Source: Mytilinidion resinicola (lineage: Eukaryota > Ascomycota > Dothideomycetes > Mytilinidiales > Mytilinidiaceae). From it: a DNA stretch of 29,545 nt. The stretch spans positions 78,583 to 108,127 of the forward strand of contig NW_022985471.1 in assembly GCF_010093595.1 (NCBI RefSeq), in the 5' to 3' direction. The notes below the pieces were generated by a model. The model saw only the letters and a list, made by a program, of their open reading frames with translations, did not search any database and was not told the DNA's origin. Shown piece by piece: positions 20,505 to 29,504 of the stretch (its first letter is position 1; each line of letters starts with the position of its first letter). The position numbers and the translations under genes were made by a program.

Positions 20505-21582
20505 CTCAGGCCACAATCCAGGATTTTAGGCAACAGCGGTGATCCGGGCTGCCCACTTGCCAAGACGCTAGTGGATCCTGAGGTATATATTCTCGCCCTC
20601 CCCCCAAACTTCAAACCTTAGCTGCTCCCGACCAACTGCTAACTAGGTTTCGAAGGTCGTGTCGACCAGATGAGCGGGTTACTGACTAGGGACAAGTTTC
20701 TTCGATATCGACAAATTACTAACTAGGCTTTACTGGTTTGTGATGATGATCTCCATCGTTTCTATTGTCTGATGATCATCATTTGCTAGTGATTTATGCT
20801 TTTCATCACCAGTTACTACTGCTCGGTATCATTAATGTCTTGGAAGGGTGAAGCTGGAGATGCCAGCGCTTACACGGGAGTTAGAGGTTGGGAGGGTGCC
20901 CATGGAGAAGAGCCCGGAGCGGAGCTGGATTAAGGGGAGCTGGATTGATGCGTTGCAAAAAGTGCAGAAGGTTGAGAGGGTCTGGAGGGAGAATTAGGCC
21001 CCGTCTCTAGAACATTTATCTTCTTACTCTATGCAGCGAGTGGTAGCACGGTCTCCATAATACGTCTATTATGCTGTTGCAAACGCGAGCTCAAGTGGAA
21101 CGATGTCAGCATCACGAGGAGCTGGGCGGAGCGAACGTATTCAAGCTATTATCTCCTCAAAGATTCCACGGCAAAGATATCGTTACTTCAATTTGTGTGA
21201 CTACTAGCTTATTCACGCGCCAATAATGGCTTAGAAGTTACCATGGTGGTGAGGGGTAGGTTCGCGGGGTAGGGGCAGGTTAAAGTGCACTTTGCGCTAT
21301 TCCGTCTTCAGGCATGTGCTAACAAGCATATAAGGCCGCGCGAGAGAGCATTCTATGTTTCTATCTCAGGAATTCCGGAAATTTCCCTTTCCATAGCGTC
21401 TTCTACCTACAGTCCTTTGTCTCCAGGTCGGAGAGGCCTGTTGGTAGATATGGAGGTGTGCCTAAATCACTAGCGTGTGCCACTTTAACAATTCTCACCC
21501 AGAAGGCATGAACTCAGGTAACTACGAACGCCAGCCTTTGTAACATTCCAGACTCCATCAGTCATCAAAGAACTGCCATGGC
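20505..21582. other. Decayed intergenic region with short repeats
   Basis: No intact gene is seen. An imperfect direct repeat (GGATTTCAGGCAACA / GGATTTTAGGCAACA) spans about 20479-20543. A short open stretch at 20836-20997 encodes LEMPALTRELEVGRVPMEKS and onward, which looks protein-like but has no start or family. It may be a further gene fragment. The right part is the upstream flank of the oxidoreductase gene. Confidence 0.45.
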
Positions 21583-21590
21583 TATATAAA
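21583..21590 (+). promoter_or_regulatory. TATA box of the oxidoreductase gene
   Basis: TATATAAA lies about 100 bp upstream of the ATG at 21692 and is followed by a CT-rich leader (about 21610-21690). This is a typical fungal TATA-promoter layout. Confidence 0.6.
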
Positions 21591-21691
21591 CAGCGCGATA
21601 AGTATCTTAAATCTCCTTTTCCTCTTTCAATGCCTCTTCCTCATCTCTCCTCCGTCCGTCATCCTCTCTACACAACTTTCTCAATCAATTC

Positions 21692-23236
21692 ATGCTCCGC
21701 CGCTTCACTCATCTCATCCCCACGTCAACGTCTAATCCCATCCTCAATTTTCCAATTTCAACCACGTTCCAATTCATCAAAAGCATGTCCCTAAAGCACT
21801 TCGACGCCTGCGTCATCGGATCCGGCCAATCCGGCACCCCTCTCGCCTCAGCCCTTGCCGGCTCAGGCCGCCGCACGTGTCTCATCGAGCGCACCCATGT
21901 TGGTGGCTGTTGTGTCAACGAGGGATGTACGCCTACGAAGACTATGGTCGCGAGTGGGCGGGTAGCGTACTGGGCTAGAAGAGCTGGGGAGTATGGGGTC
22001 CACTTTGGAGATTCTAAACCAGAAATCAAGGTCGATGTTAAGCGAGTGAGAGAACGAAAGAGAGATATTGTCAAGAGCTTCCGGGAAGGTGGGGAGAAGA
22101 GGCTTCAAGCTGCGGGTGTGGAGGTGTTGATGGGGGAAGCAAGTTTCGTGGGTCCGAAAGAGCTGGTGGTGAAGATGGAGGGAGGCGGGGAGAAGGTGAG
22201 CGCGGATTTGATATTCATCAATACAGGAGAGAGACCCTCCAGGCCCAACCTGGACGGCCTAGAGAGCATCGATCCTGCTCGAGTGCTCGACTCCACCTCA
22301 ATCCAAGAGCTAGAAGAAGCACCTCAACATCTTATCGTCCTAGGCGGCGGCTACATCGGCCTCGAATTCGGCCAACTCTGGCGCCGCTTCGGCTCCAAAG
22401 TCACAATCATCCAACGCGGTCCCCAACTCCTTCCCCGAGAAGACCCAGAGATCGCATCCTGCATCCTCTCCATCCTGCAAGAAGACGGCATCGACGTCCT
22501 CCTCAACACGTCCCCCATCTCCATCACCACGACGCCCTCCAACCCCATCTCCCTAACCCTCAAACCCCCCACCGGCAACCCATCCACAATTTCAGGCACA
22601 CACCTCCTCCTCGCCACCGGCCGCACCCCCAACACCACCTCCCTCAACCTCCCCCTCGCCGCCATCCGCACCAGCCCGCGCGGCCACATCATCGTTTCGC
22701 CCACCCTCGAAACCTCCGCCCCGGGCACCTACGCCCTCGGTGACGTCCATGGGCCCCCCGCCTTCACCCACGTCTCCTACGACGACTTCCGCATCATCCG
22801 CGACAACCTCCTCGCCACCCCTGAACCCTCCCCCTCAGCTCTCCACACCACCGCCGCCCGCGCCGCCACAATCCCATACGTCTGCTACACAGACCCGCAG
22901 GTCGCGCACGTGGGGCTGCATCTCGCCGAAGCGCGCAAGCTCTCGCCACCAAGGAAGCTGAGGACGGCGAGTATGCCGGGGACGTGGATAGCGCGGGCAC
23001 TGGAGACGGACGAGACGCGGGGGATGCTGAAGGCGGTTGTGGACGGGGAGACAGGGAAGATACTGGGGTTTTCGGCGGTAGGGCCTGAGGCGGGCGAGGT
23101 GATGGCGGTGGTGCAGATGGCGATGGTGGGAGGGGTGGGGTGGGAGGGGTTGCGGGAGATGGTGTTTGCGCATCCGAGTTGGGCGGAGAGTTTGAATAAT
23201 TTGTGGGGGGTGTTGAGGGAGGATGATGGGAAGTGA
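21692..23236 (+). CDS. Class I pyridine nucleotide-disulfide oxidoreductase (mercuric reductase-like fold)
   Basis: Single exon, 514 residues. The N-terminal 31 residues (MLRRFTHLIP..) are basic and Ser/Thr-rich without acids, so mitochondrial targeting is plausible. A second ATG at 21785 (MSLKHFD) would give a cytosolic form. Visible motifs are the FAD-binding GSGQSG (43-48), the redox disulfide C74-V-N-E-G-C79 in GGCCVNEGCTPTK, NAD(P)H-binding GGGYIG (218-223), ATGRTPN (308-314), the second FAD motif YALGDVHG (347-354), and the C-terminal catalytic pair H494 and E499 in HPSWAE. These make it a complete flavin disulfide reductase of the glutathione reductase/lipoamide dehydrogenase/MerA superfamily. 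It has no N-terminal metal-binding domain and no C-terminal Cys pair, so true Hg(II) reductase activity is unlikely. The substrate is unknown. It converges with the patatin gene, with 163 bp between stop codons. Confidence 0.92.
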   Translation: MLRRFTHLIPTSTSNPILNFPISTTFQFIKSMSLKHFDACVIGSGQSGTPLASALAGSGRRTCLIERTHVGGCCVNEGCTPTKTMVASGRVAYWARRAGEYGVHFGDSKPEIKVDVKRVRERKRDIVKSFREGGEKRLQAAGVEVLMGEASFVGPKELVVKMEGGGEKVSADLIFINTGERPSRPNLDGLESIDPARVLDSTSIQELEEAPQHLIVLGGGYIGLEFGQLWRRFGSKVTIIQRGPQLLPREDPEIASCILSILQEDGIDVLLNTSPISITTTPSNPISLTLKPPTGNPSTISGTHLLLATGRTPNTTSLNLPLAAIRTSPRGHIIVSPTLETSAPGTYALGDVHGPPAFTHVSYDDFRIIRDNLLATPEPSPSALHTTAARAATIPYVCYTDPQVAHVGLHLAEARKLSPPRKLRTASMPGTWIARALETDETRGMLKAVVDGETGKILGFSAVGPEAGEVMAVVQMAMVGGVGWEGLREMVFAHPSWAESLNNLWGVLREDDGK

Positions 23237-23399
23237 TGAAAGGGGGAGGAGGGTCGTGGGAAGTGTGGACGTTTTTTGAAAGTGTAGAGATGATCTGAAT
23301 TTGATTGGTGATTAAACGTATCTTAATCCGCAAAAACGCCCTGAAATACGCTGAAGATATGCTCAAAAGCTGACATGAAACATGAGAACTCACACCTGC

Positions 23400-25493
23400 T
23401 TAACCCCTACTATCCTGTCCCCCAAACACCGGCTCCAGCCTCACCCCCCCAAACGTAAACCCATCCACAAAGCAATCCTCCTCATACCGCTTACTCACCA
23501 CAAACCCCAGCGCCCCATCCAGCCCCACCTGCACCTCCACATCCCCCTCGATCTCCAACCACCCCTTCCCCTTATTCTCCGTATACCGCTTCTTCCCTAC
23601 CCTTACCCTCACCGCATCCGGGTGCAGCAGCACACCCACAACATCAGGCGTGATATTCACATCCACGAACCGCTGCGCAAATGTCCGCGCATCGAACGGC
23701 TTGCCAACGCTGAAGACCAGGTTGTCGGGCGCAGTGTACTTGCTGTTCTGGAAAGAGACGATGAATACGACGCGGTATTGTCCCTGCGGGATCCCGGTCT
23801 TCAATGTCCGTAGACAAACGTTATCAGCGCGCACGCACTGAAACACCGCCGCCTCCTGCCTCCGCCCATCGCCATCAAGATCAGACGCCACAGGATACAC
23901 CTTTCGCATGCGGCCGTTCGCGTCAATCGCGAGCCCGCTCTCCCCACTCGGGCTCGAGTTGCGGAACTTCGACATCTTAGGCAAGTCATCGAGATGCGGC
24001 GCCACACCCAGCGGCATGCCCGTCTTGAAGTCCACCTGCGCGAGCGCGAACGACTGGTCAAGAAGCCCGCGCCCATCCATGCCTACACGGAAGTGCGTCG
24101 CTGCGATCTCGAACCGCGGCGGCAGCGCCGACAGCTTCGCCATGAGCTCGCCGAGCTGGCGCGCGCGCCGCACCTGCTTCGCGTCGCGCATGTACTGCTC
24201 CGTCAGCGCGGCCATCTCGTCCTCGCGCATCCACTGCTCGAGCGAGATATTGGCGAGGCCGCGGTCGACGTCGAAGCGGTAGTAGCGCGTGTCCGTCTCG
24301 TAGTAGGCGCGCTTCATCTCGTTGTCCACGCGCGCGGTGCTGGTGGCCATGCTGGCGAGGGCGGATGCGAGCGAGATGTCGGTGCCCAGGCCGAAGGGGA
24401 GCCAGGAGGCGATCTTCTTGACTGAGGGGATCGATTGCAGGCCGGTGCCGACGGAGACGATGGTGCCGATGGAGCGGCCTTCCCAGAGGGCTTTGGCGGC
24501 GTAGTCGACTTCGGCGCAGGGGTTGTTGAAGCCGACGCCGCCGTCGAGGTAGGTTACTTTTGGTGTGCCGAATTGCATCTCTTCGAAGAAGGTGGGGGCG
24601 GCGGAGGTGGCGCGGAGGGCTTCCCAGATGCGGGTTTGGCGATCGTTGGGGTCGTAGGTGGATAAGATCCTGGGGAGACCCAGCGCGTTCTTGAGTGAGG
24701 TTAAGACGAAACCGCGGCAGCCTTTCTTTCCGGCTTTTTGGTGCACGGACTGGCGAGGATGAAGCTTCCAGGTCGAGGTGCGTGCTTGCTTGCTGAGAGC
24801 AGGTCCGAAAGGCTCGGTGAGAGCATGCTTGGGCGGTGGTAGCTCGTCTGCTATGTTGCTGGTGGATGCCTTGCTGTCGCCTCCGGCTGGGACGAGACTA
24901 TCGGCTCTGGGTGACTCGACCGGGGAGACTGTCATCTTGATTGGAGAGTAGGTGTCGGCCCAGATACTGTCACGCGGTAAGGGGTCGGTCTCGGGAACTT
25001 CTTCGAAGAGCGAGTCGTCCCACATAAGCTCGTTCTCGTCATAGCCGAGATCTACGAGAGCAGACTTGATTGATTTCTCGAGTACTAGGCCGGAGAAACG
25101 AGTTGAGCCCGTTGGTAGTTTCATCCCCGCGACCTTGATGGACCTGTCATGTTTGAAGATCTGCTCGGCAAGTTTGGAGTAAATGCCGATGCATTGCTTG
25201 CAGTCTAATCGAAGGCGGGAAAGGAGAATAGCGATGATACCACCAGTGCTGGTGCCCCCGATCAAGTCGAAGTAGTCGCAGGGCTTGAGCGGTGTGCTGT
25301 CGTTTTGCGGTCTCCGACCGAGTCGCTTCTCTTCTATGGCGATATTTTCCATGAGATCGTCGAGCACCATAAGGCTAGATAGGCCGCGTACACCGCCACC
25401 ATCGAGGGAGAGAAGCCTCAACGGCGCGTGAGGATTTGTTTCGAGAGTTGCGAGATCCATGGCTGCTGCTGTGGGGGGCCTGCTATCGTGCAT
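23400..25493 (-). CDS. Patatin-like phospholipase with C-terminal extension
   Basis: Single exon, 697 residues, from ATG 25493 (MHDSRPPTAAAMDLATLE). Met12 is an alternative start. The patatin domain shows the oxyanion motif DGGGVRG (31-37), the nucleophile elbow GTSTG (80-84, catalytic Ser82) and the catalytic Asp317 in DGG (317-319), so the Ser-Asp dyad is intact. It should hydrolyse acyl groups from membrane lipids or lysophospholipids. Two features are unusual. An insert rich in Ser, Pro and charged residues (about 155-255) separates the two halves of the domain. A C-terminal region (about 480-697) of mixed beta-like sequence (YRVVFIVSFQNSKYTAPDNL) matches no domain I know and might bind lipid or protein. 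No signal peptide or membrane segment is seen. Confidence 0.92.
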   Translation of the reverse strand: MHDSRPPTAAAMDLATLETNPHAPLRLLSLDGGGVRGLSSLMVLDDLMENIAIEEKRLGRRPQNDSTPLKPCDYFDLIGGTSTGGIIAILLSRLRLDCKQCIGIYSKLAEQIFKHDRSIKVAGMKLPTGSTRFSGLVLEKSIKSALVDLGYDENELMWDDSLFEEVPETDPLPRDSIWADTYSPIKMTVSPVESPRADSLVPAGGDSKASTSNIADELPPPKHALTEPFGPALSKQARTSTWKLHPRQSVHQKAGKKGCRGFVLTSLKNALGLPRILSTYDPNDRQTRIWEALRATSAAPTFFEEMQFGTPKVTYLDGGVGFNNPCAEVDYAAKALWEGRSIGTIVSVGTGLQSIPSVKKIASWLPFGLGTDISLASALASMATSTARVDNEMKRAYYETDTRYYRFDVDRGLANISLEQWMREDEMAALTEQYMRDAKQVRRARQLGELMAKLSALPPRFEIAATHFRVGMDGRGLLDQSFALAQVDFKTGMPLGVAPHLDDLPKMSKFRNSSPSGESGLAIDANGRMRKVYPVASDLDGDGRRQEAAVFQCVRADNVCLRTLKTGIPQGQYRVVFIVSFQNSKYTAPDNLVFSVGKPFDARTFAQRFVDVNITPDVVGVLLHPDAVRVRVGKKRYTENKGKGWLEIEGDVEVQVGLDGALGFVVSKRYEEDCFVDGFTFGGVRLEPVFGGQDSRG

Positions 25494-25586
25494 CGCAAGG
25501 TGCTTAATAGGTATCAGGACTGAAGTAGGAGAGATGAGAATGTGATATTGGTATGGGTGTGAATTACTGAAGATTTGTGTGCGAGC

Positions 25587-25593
25587 TTATATA
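25587..25593 (-). promoter_or_regulatory. TATA box of the patatin gene
   Basis: TATATAA on the minus strand lies about 95 bp upstream of the ATG at 25493. This is the usual spacing for a fungal TATA promoter with a short leader. Confidence 0.5.
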
Positions 25594-27146
25594 ATGGAAA
25601 CTCGTCGTCCCTCCCCGGATCTCTTTGTGAGGCGTAGGAGACGTGAGTCACGAAGGATTGAAACAGTAATACGGAGAGTTCTTGGATCTAGTTGCCTTGT
25701 GACGCCTGAGTGTAACAAAAGGCGCGCGCCAATGTGCGAGGGTGTAGTAAATGCAGGAACGATCGTCAAGCTTATTAGAAATGGAAGGCGAGATCTACCA
25801 ACGAACGACACTTGACGAATAGAAAGCAATGGTAAAAGAGGGTTCCAGTAGGAGAGGGTCAGGAGGGCTCCTATATGTAGACTTATGCCAGCGATCTGTA
25901 GGTACCTAATGGATGTGAACTGGTGGTGCATTGGGGGCTGTAATGGATGAGGCTCCTCGCATTTTGCTTCTAATTCAGGGTCTCCCGCATCAGCAGTAGT
26001 GGCTAGTTCTGTCTTACCGCACTGCCGGCATAAGGCGGCCAGTCATGAGTGCCAGTAAATACAACTAGAGTCGAAGGTGGCGTCTAAAATGCGAGCTCTG
26101 CATAAGCGCAACCCAATGCAGAGCGGTCATGGGGCTTTGATGTTGATCCGCAGCACAAAGAGGCAAAGGCCAGCGGCAATGCGGGCTGCGCCTCGCTCTT
26201 GTGAGTGGTGAGAGGTGGCAGCACACGGAGGAGGCACAGAACAAGGAGGAGGCACAGAACACGGAGGAGGCACAGAACACAGAGGAGGCACAGAAGATGG
26301 GGGTGTCGCATTGTTAAATAGAAACGTAGATGACACGTTCAGTGTTCGTGTAGCGGTTACTCCAAGTTTCGCATTGACAAGGCCTGCAGCCTCCCGTGGC
26401 GAAGAAACTGGCACGCGCCGTCATGAAAGATCCAACCAATCTGTGGACTTCTAGCGGCTAAAAACAGAACACAGAGGAGTTCGTGAGCCACAAAAGAGTA
26501 TTTCGAATGAGTATTCGTCGTCGCGTGTACTGCGCTGTGGTTACAGAGACTCAGGAGTTTGGGGCCAAAAGAGAGTGCCTGATCTTGTCGCTGGCAGAAT
26601 GGAATACTTGATGTGGATCTATTCGGGTTCTATTTAGAACGGAATAGTCAAACAAGGCGCATGACCCAAAGAAGATGCAGCATAGCCTGCAAGATACTCT
26701 GGTGTTGAAGGAGGAGTGAAAATGCGAAGTTCGCAGATTTTGCGGAGGCTTTGTGTAGTATCACGTGATAGCGCCATTATTTCGATCTGGCCAATGAACG
26801 ATTTTACAAGCTCCATGGAGTTCTGGCCAATGATTGTGATCCTAGAGAAGATTTACGCTGCAATTCCCACGGCGCCTTCAACCTCATCCATCACACACGG
26901 CCGCTTAGCTGCGTCAGCTACTACTCACCGTTCAACATGCCATAATATTTCATTCTTTCATATCAATGATTGCTTTGATGTCAAGAGAGGACGTCATGAT
27001 GCCGTCGCTTTGCGATCGCCCAGATGAGGTTACGATGACCTCAATTCCATCTATCTAGTGCCCATATGAACAACTACGCCTACTACAAAGGTAACTTGCA
27101 TCTGCATCACTAATCTTACAATTACTTCATTTTATACATGCACATC
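25594..27146. other. Intergenic region with minisatellite, no supported gene
   Basis: About 1.5 kb without an intact gene. It holds an 18-bp minisatellite at 26225-26296. On the minus strand from about 26903 to 26634 a helical-looking reading with one internal stop is a possible gene fragment, discussed as a finding. The right end is the promoter and leader of the SnoaL-like gene. Confidence 0.5.
26225..26296. repeat. 18-bp minisatellite, four copies
   Basis: Four 18-bp units with consensus ACGGAGGAGGCACAGAAC start at 26225, 26243, 26261 and 26279. Units 2 and 4 differ by one and two bases from unit 1. A partial, diverged copy (CAGAACACAGAGGAGT) lies near 26464-26479. The unit is a multiple of three and stays open in several frames, but no gene is supported. 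Confidence 0.93.
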
Positions 27147-27696
27147 ATGTCCAAGTATCCGCCTTCGAAACTGACCGTCGCTCAAAGCGAAGAGGAGTCT
27201 GTAAGTTCCATCGCCATCAACAACCCTCCGATCTCTCCCCATGATGAAACTGATCTTGCAGAAAAACGTTGACGTCGTCAAAGAGTACATGCGCATCAGC
27301 TACTCCCCAAAAGAAAACACCGGCCGCAATAGCGTCCAGCACCTCGTCGCAGAGAACGCCACTTTTACAGCACCAACCACCTTCCCCGGATGCCACACCC
27401 CCCTCGATTACGCCGACTCGCATTCCCATGTAATGGCTGCCGTCGCAGACCTGCACATCAAGTCCTACGATATCATATTTGCAAAAGGGGGAATGGTCTG
27501 CTTGAGGTATTCCGCCGAAGGGAGTCACTGCGGCAAGGAACACAATGGTATCCAGCCCACGGGCAACAAAGCTTCCTGGACCGCCTCGGCGATATTCGAG
27601 GTAGAAGATGGGAAAGTGAAGAGCTTCACGAAAGAGTGGGATAAGCTGAATATGTGGAAACAGCTCGGCTGGATGAAGGGCGGCCAATACGTCTAA
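27147..27696 (+). CDS. SnoaL-like (NTF2-fold) domain protein (2 exons)
   Basis: Exon 1 is 27147-27200 and exon 2 is 27262-27696, around a 61-nt intron (GTAAGT..CAG) in phase 0, giving 162 residues. The ATG at 27147 (MSKYPPSKLTVAQ) has A at -3. An in-frame ATG three codons upstream (27138, MHI) has poorer context. The sequence runs KEYMRISYSPKENTGRN, HLVAENATFTAPTTFPG, SHSHVMAAVADLHIKSYDI, MVCLRYSAEGSHCG and IFEVEDGKVKSFTKEWDKLN. This is the alternating helix and curved sheet pattern of SnoaL-like proteins. Relatives include polyketide cyclases, but many fungal members have no known reaction. No signal peptide is seen, so it is probably cytosolic. It has no obvious biosynthetic partner adjacent. 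Confidence 0.88.
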
Positions 27697-28581
27697 ATGA
27701 TGGCCTTGGATCTACAGTGCCTTGCCGAGGCCATCCGTACGCTTTCCTGCTACTGCCTGTGAAGCTTCAGCGTACTAACAGAAAGCAGGGAAGTTAGGTG
27801 CACTCCCAATCTTTGTACACTCAGTTAACGCTGTCTGAGGTAGCCTCGCAAGTTTACTGGTTGTCCAAAATGCCGAACTTCTCTCTTATTCGGAATGCTG
27901 AAAATGCTATGAAGCTCTTCATGCAGCGGCAAACGCGTGTACAGATATCTTTGACGAGACATTTTAGCTTCGGGATGTTATGGCTACTTTACCCGACTTG
28001 CAACGCGGCTGCATTCCTGTAGTTTCTCGTTGATATGCGCACCCTTTCTTGCTACTTCTTGTGGTATTTCATTCCCATGACGAGCGAGTGCATCCGGACT
28101 TTTCCAAGTACAATACCATAATGCCTCCTTGGCTTCCTTTATACGACGACTTCAAAACACGCAAGTGCGTTCGTTGGGAAGGTAAAGGGTGAACAAGGTG
28201 GGGCGCGCTTAGTTGATCCATAGTTATGGACAATACTGGTCCAGGCTCTAAGAGTGTATCGCATGATCTTGGAGTTCCATATCTCCAAGTCAGCCTATAG
28301 GATCACGTTTGATGTACATATTGAAGCCGGGGTACATGTCAGTATCGCCGCAGTAGTTGGCGCGGCCCACAACATCGGAGGTTGCAACTGTTTGTACTGA
28401 AGATATGCGCTAACGTCGATAGTAGTCTTAGTGCCACTACCACTAGTATTCTTAGAAAATTATCATGATTAATATAAGCTACAAAGTGACCTAGAAACGT
28501 TTTTGAAAGTGTGGTAGGGACTCTAGGTAAAGCAATTACAGCTATGAACTCCATGCTAATTCATTGGAACTATAATAGCCA
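27697..28581. other. Intergenic or decayed region, no supported gene
   Basis: No intact gene is seen. Sequence becomes A+T-richer from about 28390 to 28600. A short minus-strand reading ending at a stop at 28290-28292 (ANYCGDTDMYPGFNMYI) looks protein-like but is isolated, and is listed as a finding. Confidence 0.45.
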
Positions 28582-28880
28582 TTAGATATGCGGTAGATAC
28601 GTCGACTAGTCGACTTGCACAAAAGCGGAAGCTGGAAGTTGCCGAAATGATATAATGTCTTCCAGCAGAATATAGAATCGAAAAATCGTATACACGGCAC
28701 ACAATGGTAACGTAACCACTAATGACCGGATGGGTACCTCGTATTCTGGATCCAAATCTGGCGTGATGTTCTTGACTTGCTGGATAGCGGCTTCGATACG
28801 TGTGGGTGGTCGTTCGATCAGTGGATGTGAGCGAACTAGTGGACGTCCTTCGCCCAATTCAACATCTTCGCTTTTTGTGC
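28582..28880 (-). pseudogene. 3' fragment of a fungal membrane-protein gene with internal stop
   Basis: Reading leftward from about 28880, the frame encodes an acidic/basic segment (RSHPLIERPPTRIEAAIQQV), a hydrophobic helix (SLVVTLPLCAVYTIFRFYIL), then LEDIISFRQLPASAFVQVD. That is followed by a TAG (28608-28606), S-T-Y-L-P-H-I and a TAA at 28584-28582. In fungal proteins with this tail the pattern LEDxxxxRxLPxxAFxxVxW..xxPHI closes the protein. The TAG sits exactly where Trp is expected, one G-to-A change away. The upstream part of the gene is not in the window: it ends next to the transposon at about 28886, so the gene was either interrupted by the insertion or already truncated. The family assignment (C-terminal transmembrane tail of multi-pass fungal proteins) is from memory. 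Confidence 0.6.
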
Positions 28881-28901
28881 TCTTCGAGTAACGTGCAACA
28901 C

Positions 28902-28935
28902 AAGCGAGCCGGCCACCCAAGCGAGCCGGCCACCT
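28902..28935. repeat. Two tandem 17-bp subterminal repeats (left end)
   Basis: AAGCGAGCCGGCCACC occurs at 28902 and again at 28919, a period of 17 bp, just before the transposase reading frame. Confidence 0.9.
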
Positions 28936-28971
28936 CATCACCAAAACGCGCTCCGTTAGCTTTCAACCACC

Positions 28972-29468
28972 ATGTCTCAACAACGCAATGTACAATCAAT
29001 CCAAAAAGAAGGCCGAATCTGCCTAGCTATCTTAGCAATTGATAAGAATCAACTTCAAAGCGAACGACGCGCTGTTGCAACGTACAACGTCCCTAGAAGC
29101 ACGCTCCAAGACCGACGCGCCGGAACCACCGCTCAACGCAATTGTGAGCCCAATTCAAAAAAGCTTACAAAGCTAGAGGAATCAGTTATTATTGAACATG
29201 TACTCAATCTGGATTTGCGAGGGTTTGCGCCTAGCTTAAACGCTGTAAGAGATATGGCCAATAAGTTACTTAGAGAGCGCGGTGCCGGCCAGGTTGGCAA
29301 GAACTGGCTATGCAACTTTGTTAAGCGGACCAATAAGCTTCAAACACAGTTTAATTAAAAGTACAATTGCTAGAAAGCTCTATATAAAGATCTAAGGATT
29401 ATTACACTATAGTTTAAGCTTATATATAATATAAAGGCGAAGTATAGTATTATAGATAATAACGTAAT
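28972..29468 (+). pseudogene. Fot1/Pogo transposase remnant (N-terminal DNA-binding part)
   Basis: An open stretch of 128 codons (MSQQRNVQSIQKEGRICLAI) contains a psq-like helix-turn-helix followed by a CENP-B-type helix-turn-helix (KLTKLEESVIIEHVL through NWLCNFVKRTNKL). It ends at a TAA (29356-29358). In the same frame, protein-like sequence continues through more stops (KALYKDLRII, then FKLIYNIKAKYSIIDNNV) to about 29468, where the catalytic domain would begin. The internal stops fall at expected Gln, Arg or Trp codons, and the region is A+T-rich, which fits repeat-induced point mutation or similar decay. It cannot encode an active transposase. Confidence 0.8.
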
Positions 29469-29470
29469 CC

Positions 29471-29504
29471 ACAAGTTAGTGGCCCGCACAAGCTAGTGGC
29501 CCAC
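29471..29504. repeat. Two tandem 17-bp subterminal repeats (right end)
   Basis: ACAAGTTAGTGGCCCGC (29471-29487) and ACAAGCTAGTGGCCCAC (29488-29504) are adjacent 17-bp units. They resemble the left-end units in unit length and partly in sequence (about 13 of 17 aligned bases in direct orientation by eye). Confidence 0.85.

Noticed and set aside
23382..24665. Plus-strand open frames opposite the patatin gene
   Set aside because: They are antisense to a well-supported catalytic protein. The peptides are repetitive His/Pro/Arg shadows.
14775..27696. A secondary-metabolite cluster (methyltransferase, flavoprotein, patatin, SnoaL-like)
   Set aside because: There is no polyketide, peptide or terpene synthase, no transporter and no pathway regulator, and the genes are interspersed with remnants and unrelated proteins.
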